Source of the DNA: Isoetes taiwanensis
Taxonomy: Eukaryota; Streptophyta; Lycopodiopsida; Isoetales; Isoetaceae
NCBI GenBank assembly: GCA_021234155.1
Contig: JAJEKV010000090.1
Coordinates: forward strand, 3,092,479-3,156,478
Length of the DNA: 64,000 nt
Direction: 5' to 3'
In this document: piece by piece, positions 45,517 through 56,339 of the stretch
How the letters are laid out: each line of letters starts with the position of its first letter
How positions within the stretch are numbered: the first letter of the stretch is position 1
Made by a program: the position numbers and the translations under genes
Notes under the pieces: generated by a model
Told to the model about the DNA's origin: nothing
What the model saw: the letters and a program-made list of their open reading frames with translations, nothing else
The model's database searches: none

Positions 45517-47123
45517 CGTGGCGTTCGGCATAATAATCGCCCGAGAATCATTATATTATACTGCCACGTCACACGTACATGTCACAAATGACATGTACTT
45601 GGAGGCCGAAAAATGTTGCACCTAGGGGGCAAGAGTTGCACCTAGGGGGCAACTTCGAATATTGTGCATGTTAAATAAACATACACAATTATAAACCCCA
45701 TGGACCCCATTGCCAAATGGCTAAACCCCATTTGGCCAATGTTTAATCTAACCCTAAGGGTTTCTATATAAGGGCTTCCCCTTAAACCCTAAACCGTTTC
45801 TTCTCTTTGCATTTAGGGTTTTCCTTAAGCTCCCTTCCTTCTTTCGCATTTAGGGTTCTCTTGAGCCATTCCGGCCAAGCTAGGACCCAAATCCGCATTG
45901 CCAGGCTCTGTAAAGCCGCCTTTGCACAACAGATCGTCGAGTAGCAGTAGTCTTCAGCAGGATCAGAGGCATGGATGCATTCCGAGGATCTGGAGCAGGT
46001 CCAAGACCAGGTAATCAGTCATTCTGTTGTGCAAAGCCACCTTTTGGCTAGGCAATAAGCTAGTTTAGCATGTTAGCCCAGTAATAGAGGCCTTACAGAT
46101 CCCGAGATCATAAGCCCTAACAAAGGAACCTAACACTAGATGTTTAGGTAGATAGATTAGATGTTATTCTTCATTTTAGTTCTGTGATGATGTTGGTATT
46201 TCACTTTGTGACCTCCATGTATTGGGAAGGGGGGTAGAGGCCTAAAGCCTGTGTAGCAGATGATTATAGGTAGCCTACTAGTTCCCAATTACTTGCGGCC
46301 TGTGCACAAGGAGCCCGCCTGGTTGTGGGTGGAGGGGCTAGGCCGATGAAAAAGGGGGACTTGTCCCATCACAGAAGAGTTCCTCTGGTGTGTAAAGCCT
46401 ACCAGGAATCTTAGTGAGCTAGGCTTAATGGCTTGCCACTGCGTGTGGGCAAGGCATGAGCTCGACACCTTTGGGGCAATGCGTCGCCTTCTATGAGGTT
46501 AAGTCGAATAAGGGCAATGGCCCTCTGGCCACCTGTGATGGGCATGCATGCCCCTGGAGGAGAGGTGACTCTTCTCCTGCCTCATCGGGCTGGGGAGATG
46601 CAACCCAGTAGTAGCCCTCTTGGCTATGTACCCGGCAGGCTACGGCCCGGTCCCAATACTTTTCAACCTACACTGCAAAGTGTGCACAGGAGGGGCGGAT
46701 GGTGTGGACTATTCTCAGCTATGTTCTTATGCCAGCCAAATCCATTGCCATGAATTATGTCTGCAATGACTTCTGGAGGCTCAAGCCGTCAGTCAAACCC
46801 CCTTGAGTCTGAGCCCTGGGTCGGATCTCCTTTGCGTTGTGATTGTTCATGTTGATATTGTTATATATGTGGTGATTATGATGCGTTCACCCTTCGAGGT
46901 GAATGTATTGATATACTGTTATTATATGCTCATGTTTATTCACGCTTCCGCAGCTAGGTCGACCCGAAGGGAGATGGGTGAATGACACATCTACTCTTCC
47001 CTTGCTGGCTCATTCCACTGGGGGTGGTGTCAGGTGGATGGCCCCTGCCAGTTTGATTGTTAGGGGGAATGCTCCGTCTTCTGATACGATGTGTACATCG
47101 TTTAAGAAGTAGGGGACGTCACA
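45517..47123 (+). mobile_element. G4 5' LTR
   Basis: The sequence from CGTGGCGTTCGGCATAATAA to GTAGGGGACGTCACA is an LTR: it is followed at once by a primer-binding site, and its layout matches the diverged LTR at 54002-55566 along its length (for example TTATACTGCCACGTCAC, CCCAATTACTTGCGGCC, CTCATCGGGCTGGGGAGATG). A TATA box, CTATATAAGGG, lies at 45764. A tandem duplication of GTTGCACCTAGGGGGCAA is at about 45612-45652. Short ORFs inside are not genes. Confidence 0.8.
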
Positions 47124-47124
47124 G

Positions 47125-47142
47125 TGGTATCAGAGCATGATC
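47125..47142 (+). other. G4 primer-binding site (initiator-Met tRNA)
   Basis: TGGTATCAGAGCATGATC starts 1 nt after the LTR end; the first 13 nt match the usual plant initiator-Met primer-binding site. Confidence 0.9.
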
Positions 47143-47342
47143 TTGGTAGCCCAAGATCGAACACTGACCATTTCCTGTTAGGACTAACAGTAGACTTCAA
47201 GTCTTGGGAATAGCCACCCAAGCATGAACCTCGAAAATTGGAAAAAAAATTCCCAATTTCTAGTGCAGTAAATAGGTTAATGCTAAGTTGGTAGTAAGTT
47301 TTAGCAAAAACCCAACCAAATTTGGCCAAAAAGAGGTGACCC

Positions 47343-47617
47343 TTCACAGAGTGCGCCCAGACCAAATCCGCCATTCTCGGATTTGCTCCTCGCGCACTGT
47401 GTGAGTGGTGGACCCATGTTGACCTAGTTAGATGCATAATTTAGCTAATCTGATAGTGCAGTTCAGCTTATCCCTAGATTTTAGCTAGTTTTGCATGTTA
47501 GATCACTAAGAAACTCTTTATAAATTGAAAATTGGACCCAAAAAGAGGTGACCCCTCACAGAGTGCGCCCAGACCAAATCCGCCATTCTCGGATTTGCTC
47601 CTCGCGCACTGTGTGAG
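47343..47617 (+). repeat. Nested stem-loop repeats, G4 array upstream of histone ORF
   Basis: Two copies lie 212 bp apart. Each has an outer arm CTCACAGAGTGCGC (47343-47356 with one change; 47555-47568) pairing with GCGCACTGTGTGAG (47392-47405; 47604-47617). Inside is a second stem, AAATCCG/CGGATTT, with loop CCATTCT (47364-47384 in the first copy). The 3' internal loop ends CTCCTC. The same structure recurs three times downstream of the histone ORF and, with different arm sequences, in G5. Confidence 0.9.
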
Positions 47618-47728
47618 TGGTGGATGCTTTTTGGCTACATAAACCTAATGTATTCATCATAACTACACTAATACCTCCTAGAATAGCATAATATGGAATT
47701 GCAGGTCCAAACCTTAAAATTTCCCTAC

Positions 47729-47740
47729 CTATAAGTAGAC
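47729..47740 (+). promoter_or_regulatory. TATA-like box upstream of histone ORF
   Basis: CTATAAGTAGAC lies 101-112 nt before the ATG at 47841. A similar box, CTATAAATAGACC, stands at the matching distance before the next ORF (49867-49879). Both are followed by AGGGTTCCTCATTT- or CAACCCTCATTT-type sequence, suggesting that these ORFs could be transcribed separately from the LTR. Confidence 0.45.
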
Positions 47741-47840
47741 AATTAGGGTTCCTCATTTACACTTATCTCCTCCAGCAAATAGCTCCTCGTCCAGAAGACG
47801 ATTTTTAGGCGCCAGGAGTCGGATTGCGTTGATACAAAAC

Positions 47841-49075
47841 ATGGCCCGGACCAAACAGACCGCCCGCATCGTAGTGCCCCCAAATCACGTGAACGCCCAA
47901 GAGCTAGCGGCCCAGCAGAAGGCCAGACAGGCTCAGGAGCAAGCCAGGCGGAGACAGGATGCAGAGGCCAACACAAATGGCCAGGAGGAGGTCCAGGAGC
48001 ATCAGGAGGAGGAGCGAGCCCATGATACTTAGGAGGAGCAGCCAGAGCATCAGGAGGGCCCGAGCAGCCAGACCCAACAAACCCAGGAGGAAGAGCGAGC
48101 TGCAGAAGAGCTGAGGAGGGAGCTAGAGAGGGAGCTCAAGAGATTGAACAAGAAGGAGCAGAAGAGAAAAAGGGAGAGCGAAGAAACACAGGTCAAGAAG
48201 ACCAAGGAGGAGCGCCGGCGAGAGAAGGAAGAGCGCCGGAAACGGAAGGAGGAGAAGAGACAGAAGAAGGAGGAGCGCAGGAAGCGCAAGGAGGAGCGCT
48301 TGCAGAAGAAGGCAGACAAGGGGAAAGCTCCTGAGTTGCCTAAGGAGACCCAACGGAAGTTAAAGACGACCCCATCCAAAGGAGTCGTCATTTGGGAGCA
48401 AGAGCCTGATAAGCCGCCATCCTCATCTGACACTGAGTCAGGATAAGGGTCCCTATTCCCACTGAGGGCTCAGGACCCTCGAATGCAGGGAATGAAGAGG
48501 AGGAGCCGGTAGCAGAGATACCTCCGTACCCAAGATGGCCATCCCCGAAGCACCTGGCAGCAGACAAGAAGAAACCAAGGCCTGCGCGGGAGTCCTATGT
48601 ACTCAAGCAAGAGCTTGAGTACAGGAAGAAACTCAAGGAGTACATGAAGATGTACGAGGAATACTCTAAATACTACGAGGAGCACAGGGTCACCTATGTC
48701 GAAGGAGGCAGGCCAACCAAGAAGAATACACTGAAGCCGCCCTTTGAGAGACCAGCACCTCCGAGGAAGCCGATCAGGAGAAAGGCCGACTCATATTTTG
48801 CCAGAGCTGCCCGGGAGATCAGGCACTTTCAAAGGAGCTATGGACTGCTGATCCCGAGAGCCCCCTTCGCGAGACTCACTCGCGAGATTTTGCAGGAGTT
48901 TGACAAGACCAAGCGGGTAACTGATGACATGTTACTCGCGCTACAGGAGGCAGCCGAGCAGAAGATTGTCCAACACTTTGAAGACTTGGTAGCATGCGCA
49001 CTCCACGCGAAAAGGGTAACATGCATGCCCAAGGACATGAGGCTGGCTAAGTATATTAAGAAAGAAGACTGTTAA
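47841..49075 (+). pseudogene. Retrotransposon-borne histone H3/CENH3-like protein
   Basis: The ORF starts MARTKQTARI, identical to the H3 N-terminus through R8, with Ile at the K9 position. A long linker follows, very rich in Glu/Lys/Arg (48115-48330) and probably a charged coiled coil. The C-terminal 100 residues (about 48790-49072) are a full histone H3 fold: AAREIRHFQRS (alphaN), LLIPRAPFARLTREILQEF (alpha1), ALQEAAEQKIVQHFEDLVAC (alpha2), HAKRVTCMPKDMRLAKYIKK (L2-alpha3). ALQEAAE, FED, HAKRVT and MPKD are invariant H3 signatures. REIRHFQ and LLIP-APF recall plant CENH3 more than canonical H3. It is in the same orientation as the element, between primer-binding site and gag, flanked by hairpin repeats. 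It is intronless. An in-frame TAG (48030) and a frameshift near 48440 break it, so this copy is inactive. Confidence 0.92.
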
Positions 49076-49221
49076 GTCTATTGTAAATAATTTTTGTAAA
49101 TACAAATTTATGGTTTTGTCAAATTAATGTGTTAAATCATGCTTAATTAGGGTGTATTACTAAGTTCTGCATTTGGAATCAACAAAATTGGAGCAAAACT
49201 CAGTGTTTTTTGGCCCCACCC

Positions 49222-49691
49222 CTCACATAGTGCGCCCAGACCAAATCCGCCATTCTCGGATTTGCTCCTCGTGCACTGTGTGAGTGGTCGAGCACTGATC
49301 TATGCCAAAACTTGACCAAATGAAGAAAATAAGGGCACCATTCGACTCAGCTCATTCTGTTTAGTAGGATTTGACCCTTAGATTGTAGAAATTGGCCAAC
49401 CCAAACCCAAATGGAGCCCCATCCCTCACAGAGTGCGCCCAGACCAAATCCGCCATTCTCGGATTTGCTCCTCGCACACCGTGTGAGTGGTCGAGCACTG
49501 ATCTATGCCAAAACTTGACCAAATGAAGAAAGTAAGGGCACAATCCAACCTATCTCGATGAGATGAGCAGGATTCCACCCTTAATTTGCATGTTTGGCAT
49601 CATCCTCGACCCAAACAAGGTCCCACCCCTCACCGAGTGCGCCTAGACCAAATCTGCCATTCTCGGATTTGCTCCTCGCGCACTGTGTGAG
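49222..49691 (+). repeat. Nested stem-loop repeats, G4 array downstream of histone ORF
   Basis: Three copies occur with periods 203 and 204 bp. Outer arms are at 49222-49235/49271-49284, 49425-49438/49474-49487 and 49629-49642/49678-49691, each enclosing the inner stem AAATCCG/CGGATTT. The first two units are also nearly identical for about 70 bp after the hairpin (GAGCACTGATCTATGCCAAA), so the real unit is a tandem repeat of about 204 bp. Confidence 0.9.
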
Positions 49692-49866
49692 TGGTCACAC
49701 CATAATTGTCCTAATTTGTCCTAACTTTGTCCAAATTAGATGAAATTTGTTGCAATAGGATCCTTAGAATGCACTCTTTAACCTAGTTAGCCTGTGAATT
49801 GCATAGCAACACCTTAGAATCATAGGGATTCCCCAACTTTGAAATTTCCCAAAATTAGGGTTTTGT

Positions 49867-49879
49867 CTATAAATAGACC
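49867..49879 (+). promoter_or_regulatory. TATA box upstream of ORF-Y
   Basis: CTATAAATAGACC, a strong plant TATA consensus, lies 107 nt before the ATG at 49986. Confidence 0.5.
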
Positions 49880-49985
49880 ACAACCCTCATTTGCATACTA
49901 CACCTTTGCTCCTCACTCCAAGCCGATTTTCCAGCTCCCTAAGGCGCTTCCCCATCTGTTTGATATCCCCAGCTGCTCTTGTATC

Positions 49986-51400
49986 ATGGCAACCTCTGCA
50001 TTTAGGCGATGGTACAGCGCCACAGCTCATGTGGCCGAGGCCGACATCAACTCTGTCTTTGTCGTCTTCCAGAAGGAGGTTGATGGGGAGGCTACCATCA
50101 ATGCCACCCCTTTCTACCAAGACATCATGTCTGAGTTCCATGCTAAGATAGGACCTTCCCTAGTAGAGCTCCCACCTTGCATAATATACTTTGCTCCAAG
50201 CATGGCCCTCAAGACAGCTCTGCAAGACATCCCCAATATAGACAAGTACCTAGAAAACAAGGCTAGCTGCTTGCCTAACTACATGTCCATATCTGTCAAT
50301 AGGAGGAGATAGTTTTCTTACACCGCAGCCGTAGCTATTTTCCTATCTCATCGAGCCCAAACCCAGATAGGAGAACCATCTGTGCAACCCTTAGATGTCG
50401 AACCTATGGCCATGGCAGCAGCTGAAGAAGAGCAGATGCACCTTGCATACGAGGAGGCAGAGAAAGAAGAAGAGGAAGGACGCGAGTCGGACGCAGAAGA
50501 TATCGCCGACGTCGACTAAGTACAAGAAAGACAGCAAGCAGAGCAGCAGCTCCAAAGCTTCGAAGAAGGGCTGAGAGCCACAAGAACAGCCCCACCACTT
50601 GGGCAAGGCATCACAAGCTTGACCCCAGTGATTATCCAAGGGAAGGCATACTTGAGCCTCCACGACATCAAGAACCTCCCAGAGTGCCGAGCCAGGGGCT
50701 ATAGAATAGATGAACTTCTGCATCTCCTACGACAATAACCAGACCTTGACGACTTCATCGACCGGGAAACACAAGACTTTCCCATTAGCATAAGGGAAGC
50801 CCGGACATACACTAGTCAGTTGTCAACGGATATAGAAGCCTACATCGGCATCAGACAGATGATGGCTGAACAGGAGTTGCCCTCGGAAGAGGAGTTCTTA
50901 GCAATTCAGAGCGCATGGGAATCAGAGGAAAATCAACATCCGCGCTCCTACCTAGCACCTCGACATCGGACCCAGAACTAGCTGAAGGCAGCATCAACCT
51001 GATAGCTTCCATGTACCGCGATTACAGAGAGATGGTGGAAGTACCGGTTGATGAGTACTCCGGAAGACACAGAGCAGCATTCAGATCCGGCCTTAGGTTC
51101 TACCTCCCCTTGCTCATTGATGGAAGGATAGCGGTTATACACCGCCAATTCAGCCCACGGGGTGAAGGAGTCTTCATGCTCATTGCTCTCTCATTCGACT
51201 TCGCAGTTCCCTATAGACGACAGGGCAGATTGGCAGTTACTGCAGCCTATACATCAGAGAGGAGGATTGAAGACTTGGTGATTGCACTTCAAGGAGGCAC
51301 GGCCACAAATATCCTGAGGAACGGGCGAACAATCAGCACGGCCGAAGTGAAGAAATTTTTGGAGGACAACCCGGACTACTTGAAGAAATTTCAAGAATAG
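49986..51400 (+). pseudogene. G4 ORF-Y, unrecognised protein before gag
   Basis: One frame runs from MATSAFRRWYSATAHVAEAD through stops at 50310, 50517 and 50736 to about 50980. It contains YTAAVAIFLSHRAQTQIGEP, an acidic stretch (EEEEGRESDAEDIADVD) and LHDIKNLPECRARGYRIDEL. A frame change leads into the open 50915-51400 segment (INLIASMYRDYREMVEVPVD, FRSGLRFYLPLLIDGR, VKKFLEDNPDYLKKFQE). A diverged counterpart occupies the same place in G5 (NAARAILLAYRAQNVVGEP), so it is a regular part of this element family. I do not recognise a domain. It might be an extra structural protein or a second captured host gene. Confidence 0.55.
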
Positions 51401-51507
51401 AATTAAAAATGTTTTCAATTTCCATGACTAATATCTTAAATGTATAAATAATATTACATCCATGAATATAAACAGTGATCTTAATTATGTTTTCTTGACA
51501 CATAATT

Positions 51508-52829
51508 TTGCCCCTACAATTGCATCATCAAACAAACAAGTGCAACAACCCAAACAAGGAACTAATCATCAGAGTTCAATCTAATGTGGATGCAGCTAGA
51601 GCACCTAGGAATGTTGAGGAACAAGGACAACGTGAGCAAGAGTGCACTCCACCAAGGCAATTCCGACCAAGAAATCTGTACCAAGAGTTTGATGCACCAA
51701 CACCAGAAGAGGAGCTATCCCAGATTAAGACAGACATTCATGAGATAAGAGCATTGCTGGCAGGAGCAGCAATAAGAGGACAGGACCAGAATGTGCAACT
51801 GCCAAAAACCCCAGCCGGCCGAACAGTTCAGCCAAGGAAGAGAAGCCAGAGAAGGAGATCACCTAGCAGGGGTCCTCCGACTCTAGTTCAGACTCTGATT
51901 CCGGATCGGAAGAGCAGGAGGAGGAGAGACAGGACCGCCGGGAGGGTCCAAACCATGATAGGGGCAGGACACAATCTGACTATCAGAAGAAGGTCGACTC
52001 AGCGCTCAGTAACGTATGGAAAGCAAGAAAGTTGGAACAATTCTCGGGAGATAACATGTCCGGGATGGAGGCAGAGGCATGGCTAGACGAAATGAGAGAG
52101 TATGGCAATGCCTACAGCATGAAAGACAAGGACAAAGGCAGAGTAGCTACAGCCAACCTGAAGGGAGCCGCCAGGATTTGGTGGAAAGGCTACGCCAAAG
52201 CACATGGACTAAGCAGGGACAGTTGCAGGTTCAAAAAGTTTGCTAGGGCATTCAAGCGTCATTATGTGCCAAGAGAACACAAGTGTCACATGATGCAGCA
52301 GTTTTACAGGTTGCAGCAGGGCAATAAATCAGTTCAGAAGTACACGGAAGAATTCATGAGACTAAGGCTTTATATGTCGAAGTTGAGTGAAAGACACGCA
52401 GTTGAGGGTTACATAGAAGGGTTGAATGGGAAGATCTGGAAGCTAGTAAGAGCAATAAACCCTAGGACGGTGTCAGAAGCAGAATCCAAAGCAGTCAGCC
52501 TGCAAGGAACGGGACACCAAGAGAATGCACCAAGGCAGCAGTACTATCAGGATAAGGGAAAGGGCACGGGAGGCTATAGCCCAAGAGCGGCAAGCCCAGC
52601 AGCTAGCAGGCCTCAATACAATGCTAACTATGGGAAGCAAGGCAATGCAAACTTTGGCAAGCAGGATAAGAAGCAGGTGACCTTCAAAGAGCAAGGGGGG
52701 GGTTCCAACTATTCAAAGGCAGTGAAACAGTTTTTGTAGTCCATTCCCAAAGAGAAGAAGCAGGAGTGCATAGAAAAGCAGCTGTGCTTTAGGTGTTTCC
52801 AGCCAGGGCATAGGACAAACAACTGCCCC
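51508..52829 (+). pseudogene. G4 gag
   Basis: The N-terminal part (51508 to about 51870) is followed, after a frame change, by the main gag frame: LEQFSGDNMSGMEAEAWLDE, ARIWWKGYAKAHGL, FKRHYVPREHKCHMMQQFYR and VQKYTEEFMRLRLYMSKLSE, the Retrotrans_gag core. A Gly/Gln/Lys-rich tail ends at an in-frame TAG (52737-52739). The same frame goes on directly with one CCHC knuckle, [14 protein letters not shown] (about 52785-52826), and pol. The TAG may be a mutation or a regulated gag-pol junction. Confidence 0.88.
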
Positions 52830-54001
52830 TTGGTGATGAACGCGGCATTAGCGGAGATAGGATGGGAGACACCCACGGACACTGACGGGGAGGACGCACC
52901 AGACTATATCCAGGGTGAGTGCCATATTTTTGCCGCCATTGACACTGAGAACGCCGAAAGCCAGTATCAAGTCATCTCGACAACCGGGAAAGCCCAAGCA
53001 AAATCTTTCATAGTCTTGATAGATACAGGGAGCACCCACAACTTTGCTTCGCCAAGGATGGTACAGATGTTGAAGATGGAGCCTTTGAAGTCCAGGCCTA
53101 GGCCAGTTGTCTTGGCTAGTGGAGCAGTCCGACACACAGCAGGGAAGCGGATCAACTTCAATGTAGACTTGCCATGTATCAATGTAGCACTGGGAGCTGA
53201 AGTGATGAACATCGGCAAATATGATTTGATAATAGGCATGGAATATCTTGGACCAGCAGGAGCCGTCATTGATTGTGGGAAGCGGAAGGTGACCTTAACA
53301 ACGCCAGAAGGCAAGATCATTGAGATAACAGGTAAAGAAGTCACCCCAATCATGCAATGCATGTCTAGTGAGAAGTTACTTAAATGCATAAGGAAGGAGC
53401 AAGTGGCCTATCTCCTTAAACTTGAGGTTGACGACCAAGAGACAGAAGAAGAGAAAGAGTTGAGCAAGCTCCCAAAGCCTATAGCAAAGTTGGTGAACGA
53501 ATTCCATGACTTGTTTCCTGATGAGATTAAACAGCTTCCACCTTATAGAGGAGTCGAGTGTGAAATAGCACTTGAGCCAGGGACTAAGCCAACAAGCAAG
53601 GCGCCCTACAGAATGTCGACCCAAGAGTTGACGGAACTGAAGAAGCAACAACAAGAATTACTAGATCTAGGGTTCATAAGACCTAGTGTCTCTCCTTTTG
53701 GAGCACCTATCCTTTTTGTGAAGAAGAAGGATGGAAGCCTTAGGATGTGCATTGACTATCATCAATTAAACAAGCACACCATCAAAAACAAGTATGCTTT
53801 ACCTGGATCAGATGATCTAATGGACCAATTGCAAGGAGCGAAGATCTTTTCCAAGGTAGATCTGAGATCAGGGTATCACCAAATCAGGATCAAAGAAGAG
53901 GACATCCATAAGTCTGCCTTCAGGACAAGATATGGTCACTACGAGTTCACGGTGATGCCATTCGGGTTGTCGAATGTTCCGACAACTTTCATGAGCCTCA
54001 T
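52830..54001 (+). CDS. G4 protease and reverse transcriptase, truncated by G5
   Basis: The protease has [20 protein letters not shown] (catalytic DTGS near 53024) and [10 protein letters not shown]. Reverse transcriptase starts at about 53500: [75 protein letters not shown]. The frame is open to the point where the G5 LTR begins (54002), just before the YxDD-containing block. The missing RT palm, RNase H and integrase would lie beyond the G5 3' LTR, outside the window. The frame continues by chance into the LTR as far as 54221. Confidence 0.9.
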
Positions 54002-55566
54002 TGTGACGTTCCAGCATAACATACGGTATGAATACGTATATTATACTGACACGTCACTAGTACATGTCGACTCAGACGACATGTACACGACGACCGTAAA
54101 GGGTAGTACCCTAGGGTACGACCTTGTGAACCATTATATTGCACATGTTAAAGCAACATGTGAATATAATCCCTTTTTGCCACGTGGCAATGACCCATTG
54201 ACCAAAAGGGACCAGCCCTAAATTCGTGGGGATAAAGGGGCATAAACCCTAAAAGGGAAACCCTTTGGAGTTCTCAGCCCCGTGGAGTCCGGATTGGAGC
54301 AGCAGAGGATGCATTTCACCTGAAGCGGGAGCATAGAAGTCGGATCTCCTAGGTTGCAGCTCGATCCAAGATCAGCAGACCGAGATCAGATCAGCGGCAT
54401 GGACGCTTTGAGGAGGAGGGGAGCCAGCCAAGATGCGACTACAGGTGGGTGGTTGATTCAATAGGTAGATCCGAGTTATCAGGCCTCTTTGATGGGTTTA
54501 GCATCCATTCTTAGCTATAGGCGACCCCTACTGACCTAAGAATGATAGACACTAACAAAGGAACCTAACCATGTATGATTAGGTAGATTAGAATAGATGT
54601 ATTCTATTATTTTCAGTTACGTTGTGATGATGTTTTGACATTCTATCGCCACTCTTGTGTATTGGGAAGGGGGTAGAGACCCGAGCCCAAGTAGTTGTAT
54701 GATCCTAGTTTTAGCCCATTAATTCCCAATTAACGCGGCTCAGGCATAAGAGCCCTTTGGCCGTGGGTGGCGGAGCTAGACCCGGTGACAAGGGAGGGCT
54801 TGTCTAATCACGGTTGATCCCTGCCGTGCGTAACGGCGGCCGGGGAACGCCGTGAGCTAGGCCTAATGGCTTGTCACCGCGTGCGTGCGGGCAAGGCATG
54901 GGCTCGACACTCGTGGGGTGATGCGTCACCTTCCGGTGTGAGTTGAAGAAGTCGAATCTGGCGGTGGCTCTCTAGCTCGTCTGCGTGATTGGCATGAACC
55001 TTACGGAGGGGAGTGATTCCCTCCCGCCTCATCGGGCTGGGGAGATGCAACCAAAGAGCGGTAGCCCCTCGGCTATTCACCCGGGCAGGCACGGTGGGGG
55101 CTCCAATACTTTTCAGCCTATCTCGCAAAGTATGCGGGAGGGGCGGATGGAGTGGACTACCCAGCGACCATGTTCCTATGCCAGCCAAATCCATTTGCCA
55201 TGAATTCGCATGCATTCTTTGCTGGGAGACCCCAAGCCGCCGGTCTTTCCCCATGAGTCTCGAGCACGGGTAGAATTTCCCCATGTTATGTTGATGTACC
55301 GATGTGTTGTTGCAGCTCTTCGTGATGTGGTGGACCACCCTTCGAGGTGGGTATGTTATTGTTGATTGATGTCATGTGCTCATGTTTTGTTTACGCTTCG
55401 CAGCCTAGGTCGATCCAGGGAGGGAGGCGGGATGAATGACACGTCCATTCTTCCCCGTCGGGTTCTTGGCCACCATCAAGGGCCCGATGTTAGGTGGGCG
55501 ACCTCATGTCGTGAAAGCGGATCTTTGGTTTGAGGGATGATCTCCAGTTTGTATACGATCGGGGCA
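54002..55566 (+). mobile_element. G5 5' LTR, inserted in G4 reverse transcriptase
   Basis: It starts TGTGACGTTCCAGCATAACA and ends GATCGGGGCA, followed by TATCAGAGCTCTGATC, a damaged initiator-Met primer-binding site. It is homologous to the G4 LTR along its length but clearly diverged, so it is not that element's own 3' LTR. No matching 3' LTR is visible in the window. Confidence 0.75.
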
Positions 55567-55820
55567 TATCAGAGCTCTGATCTTGGCAGACCAGGATCGA
55601 GCACTGACCGAAACCCTATAGGAACTAACTCATCTAGACATTCAGTCTTGGAGGTAAAAGCCCAAGCACAAACCTCGAGTAGCGGGAAATTTTTTTTTTC
55701 CCGGGGTAGAATTAGTAATTATCTAGGATTAGGATAATTAGAGAACATAGGTAAGATAGAACAAACAGACGAAAAGCACTTAAGAGAGCCTACTAAATTT
55801 CAGGCACTTTCGGCCGATAC

Positions 55821-56311
55821 CTCCAGGAGTGCGCCGGGGAGCATGTTAGGTCCGGACCTAATGGGTCTCAAGCAAGACTCTTAGAGTAGTCACCCCATAT
55901 GAACCCTAGAACTTAGCCTTAGGAACTCCAAATGATAAAATAAAAGATGAAATCCCAATCAAAAAGCTCGAAATAGCTAGATTTATATGTTAAAACATCG
56001 AAAAACATTAAGTACAAGTCACTTTTGGAACAATGCCTCCAAGAGTGCGCCAGAGCATAGTTAGGTCCCGACCTAACCCCCTCCTCGCGCACTCTTAGAA
56101 TCCCCCTAAAAGTGACCTCAAAAATTGATCATAACTTACTCAAATGGTAAAGGTAATAATAGAATCTTGCTTAAAATGCTTGAATTAGTGGGAAACGCAT
56201 GTTAAATTGTGTAAATTGGATAAGTTTAGAGCGGAAAGGGACAACACCTCTAAGGGTGCGCCAGGGCATAGTTAGGTCTGGACCTAACACCCTCCTCGCG
56301 CATGCTTAGAG
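55821..56311 (+). repeat. Nested stem-loop repeats, G5 array upstream of histone remnant
   Basis: Three copies occur with periods 217 and 210 bp. Outer arms CTCCAAGAGTGCGC-type pair with GCGCACTCTTAGAG-type (56038-56051/56088-56101; 56248-56261/56298-56311). The first copy (55821-55886) has a degenerate 3' arm. The inner stem is GTTAGGTC/GACCTAAC (56061-56078, 56271-56288); in the first copy it is the perfect palindrome TTAGGTCCGGACCTAA. CTCCTC precedes the 3' arm as in G4. Confidence 0.9.
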
Positions 56312-56339
56312 GGGTTCGAGAGAAAATAGTTGAAGAAGA

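Noticed and set aside
46493-46753. ORF inside the G4 LTR with a similar frame in the G5 LTR
   Set aside because: Similarity simply follows LTR homology; flanking stops and frame changes differ and no protein family is suggested.
48050-48433. Minus-strand Ser/Leu-rich ORF opposite the histone ORF linker
   Set aside because: Complement of the K/E/R-rich linker; the plus strand carries the H3 tail and fold on either side.
54002-55566. Reading 54002-55566 as the 3' LTR of G4, which would make G4 a deletion derivative ending in mid-RT
   Set aside because: The two LTRs are too diverged for one insertion, and this LTR is followed by a primer-binding-site relic and a parallel set of hairpins and histone remnant, as for a separate element.
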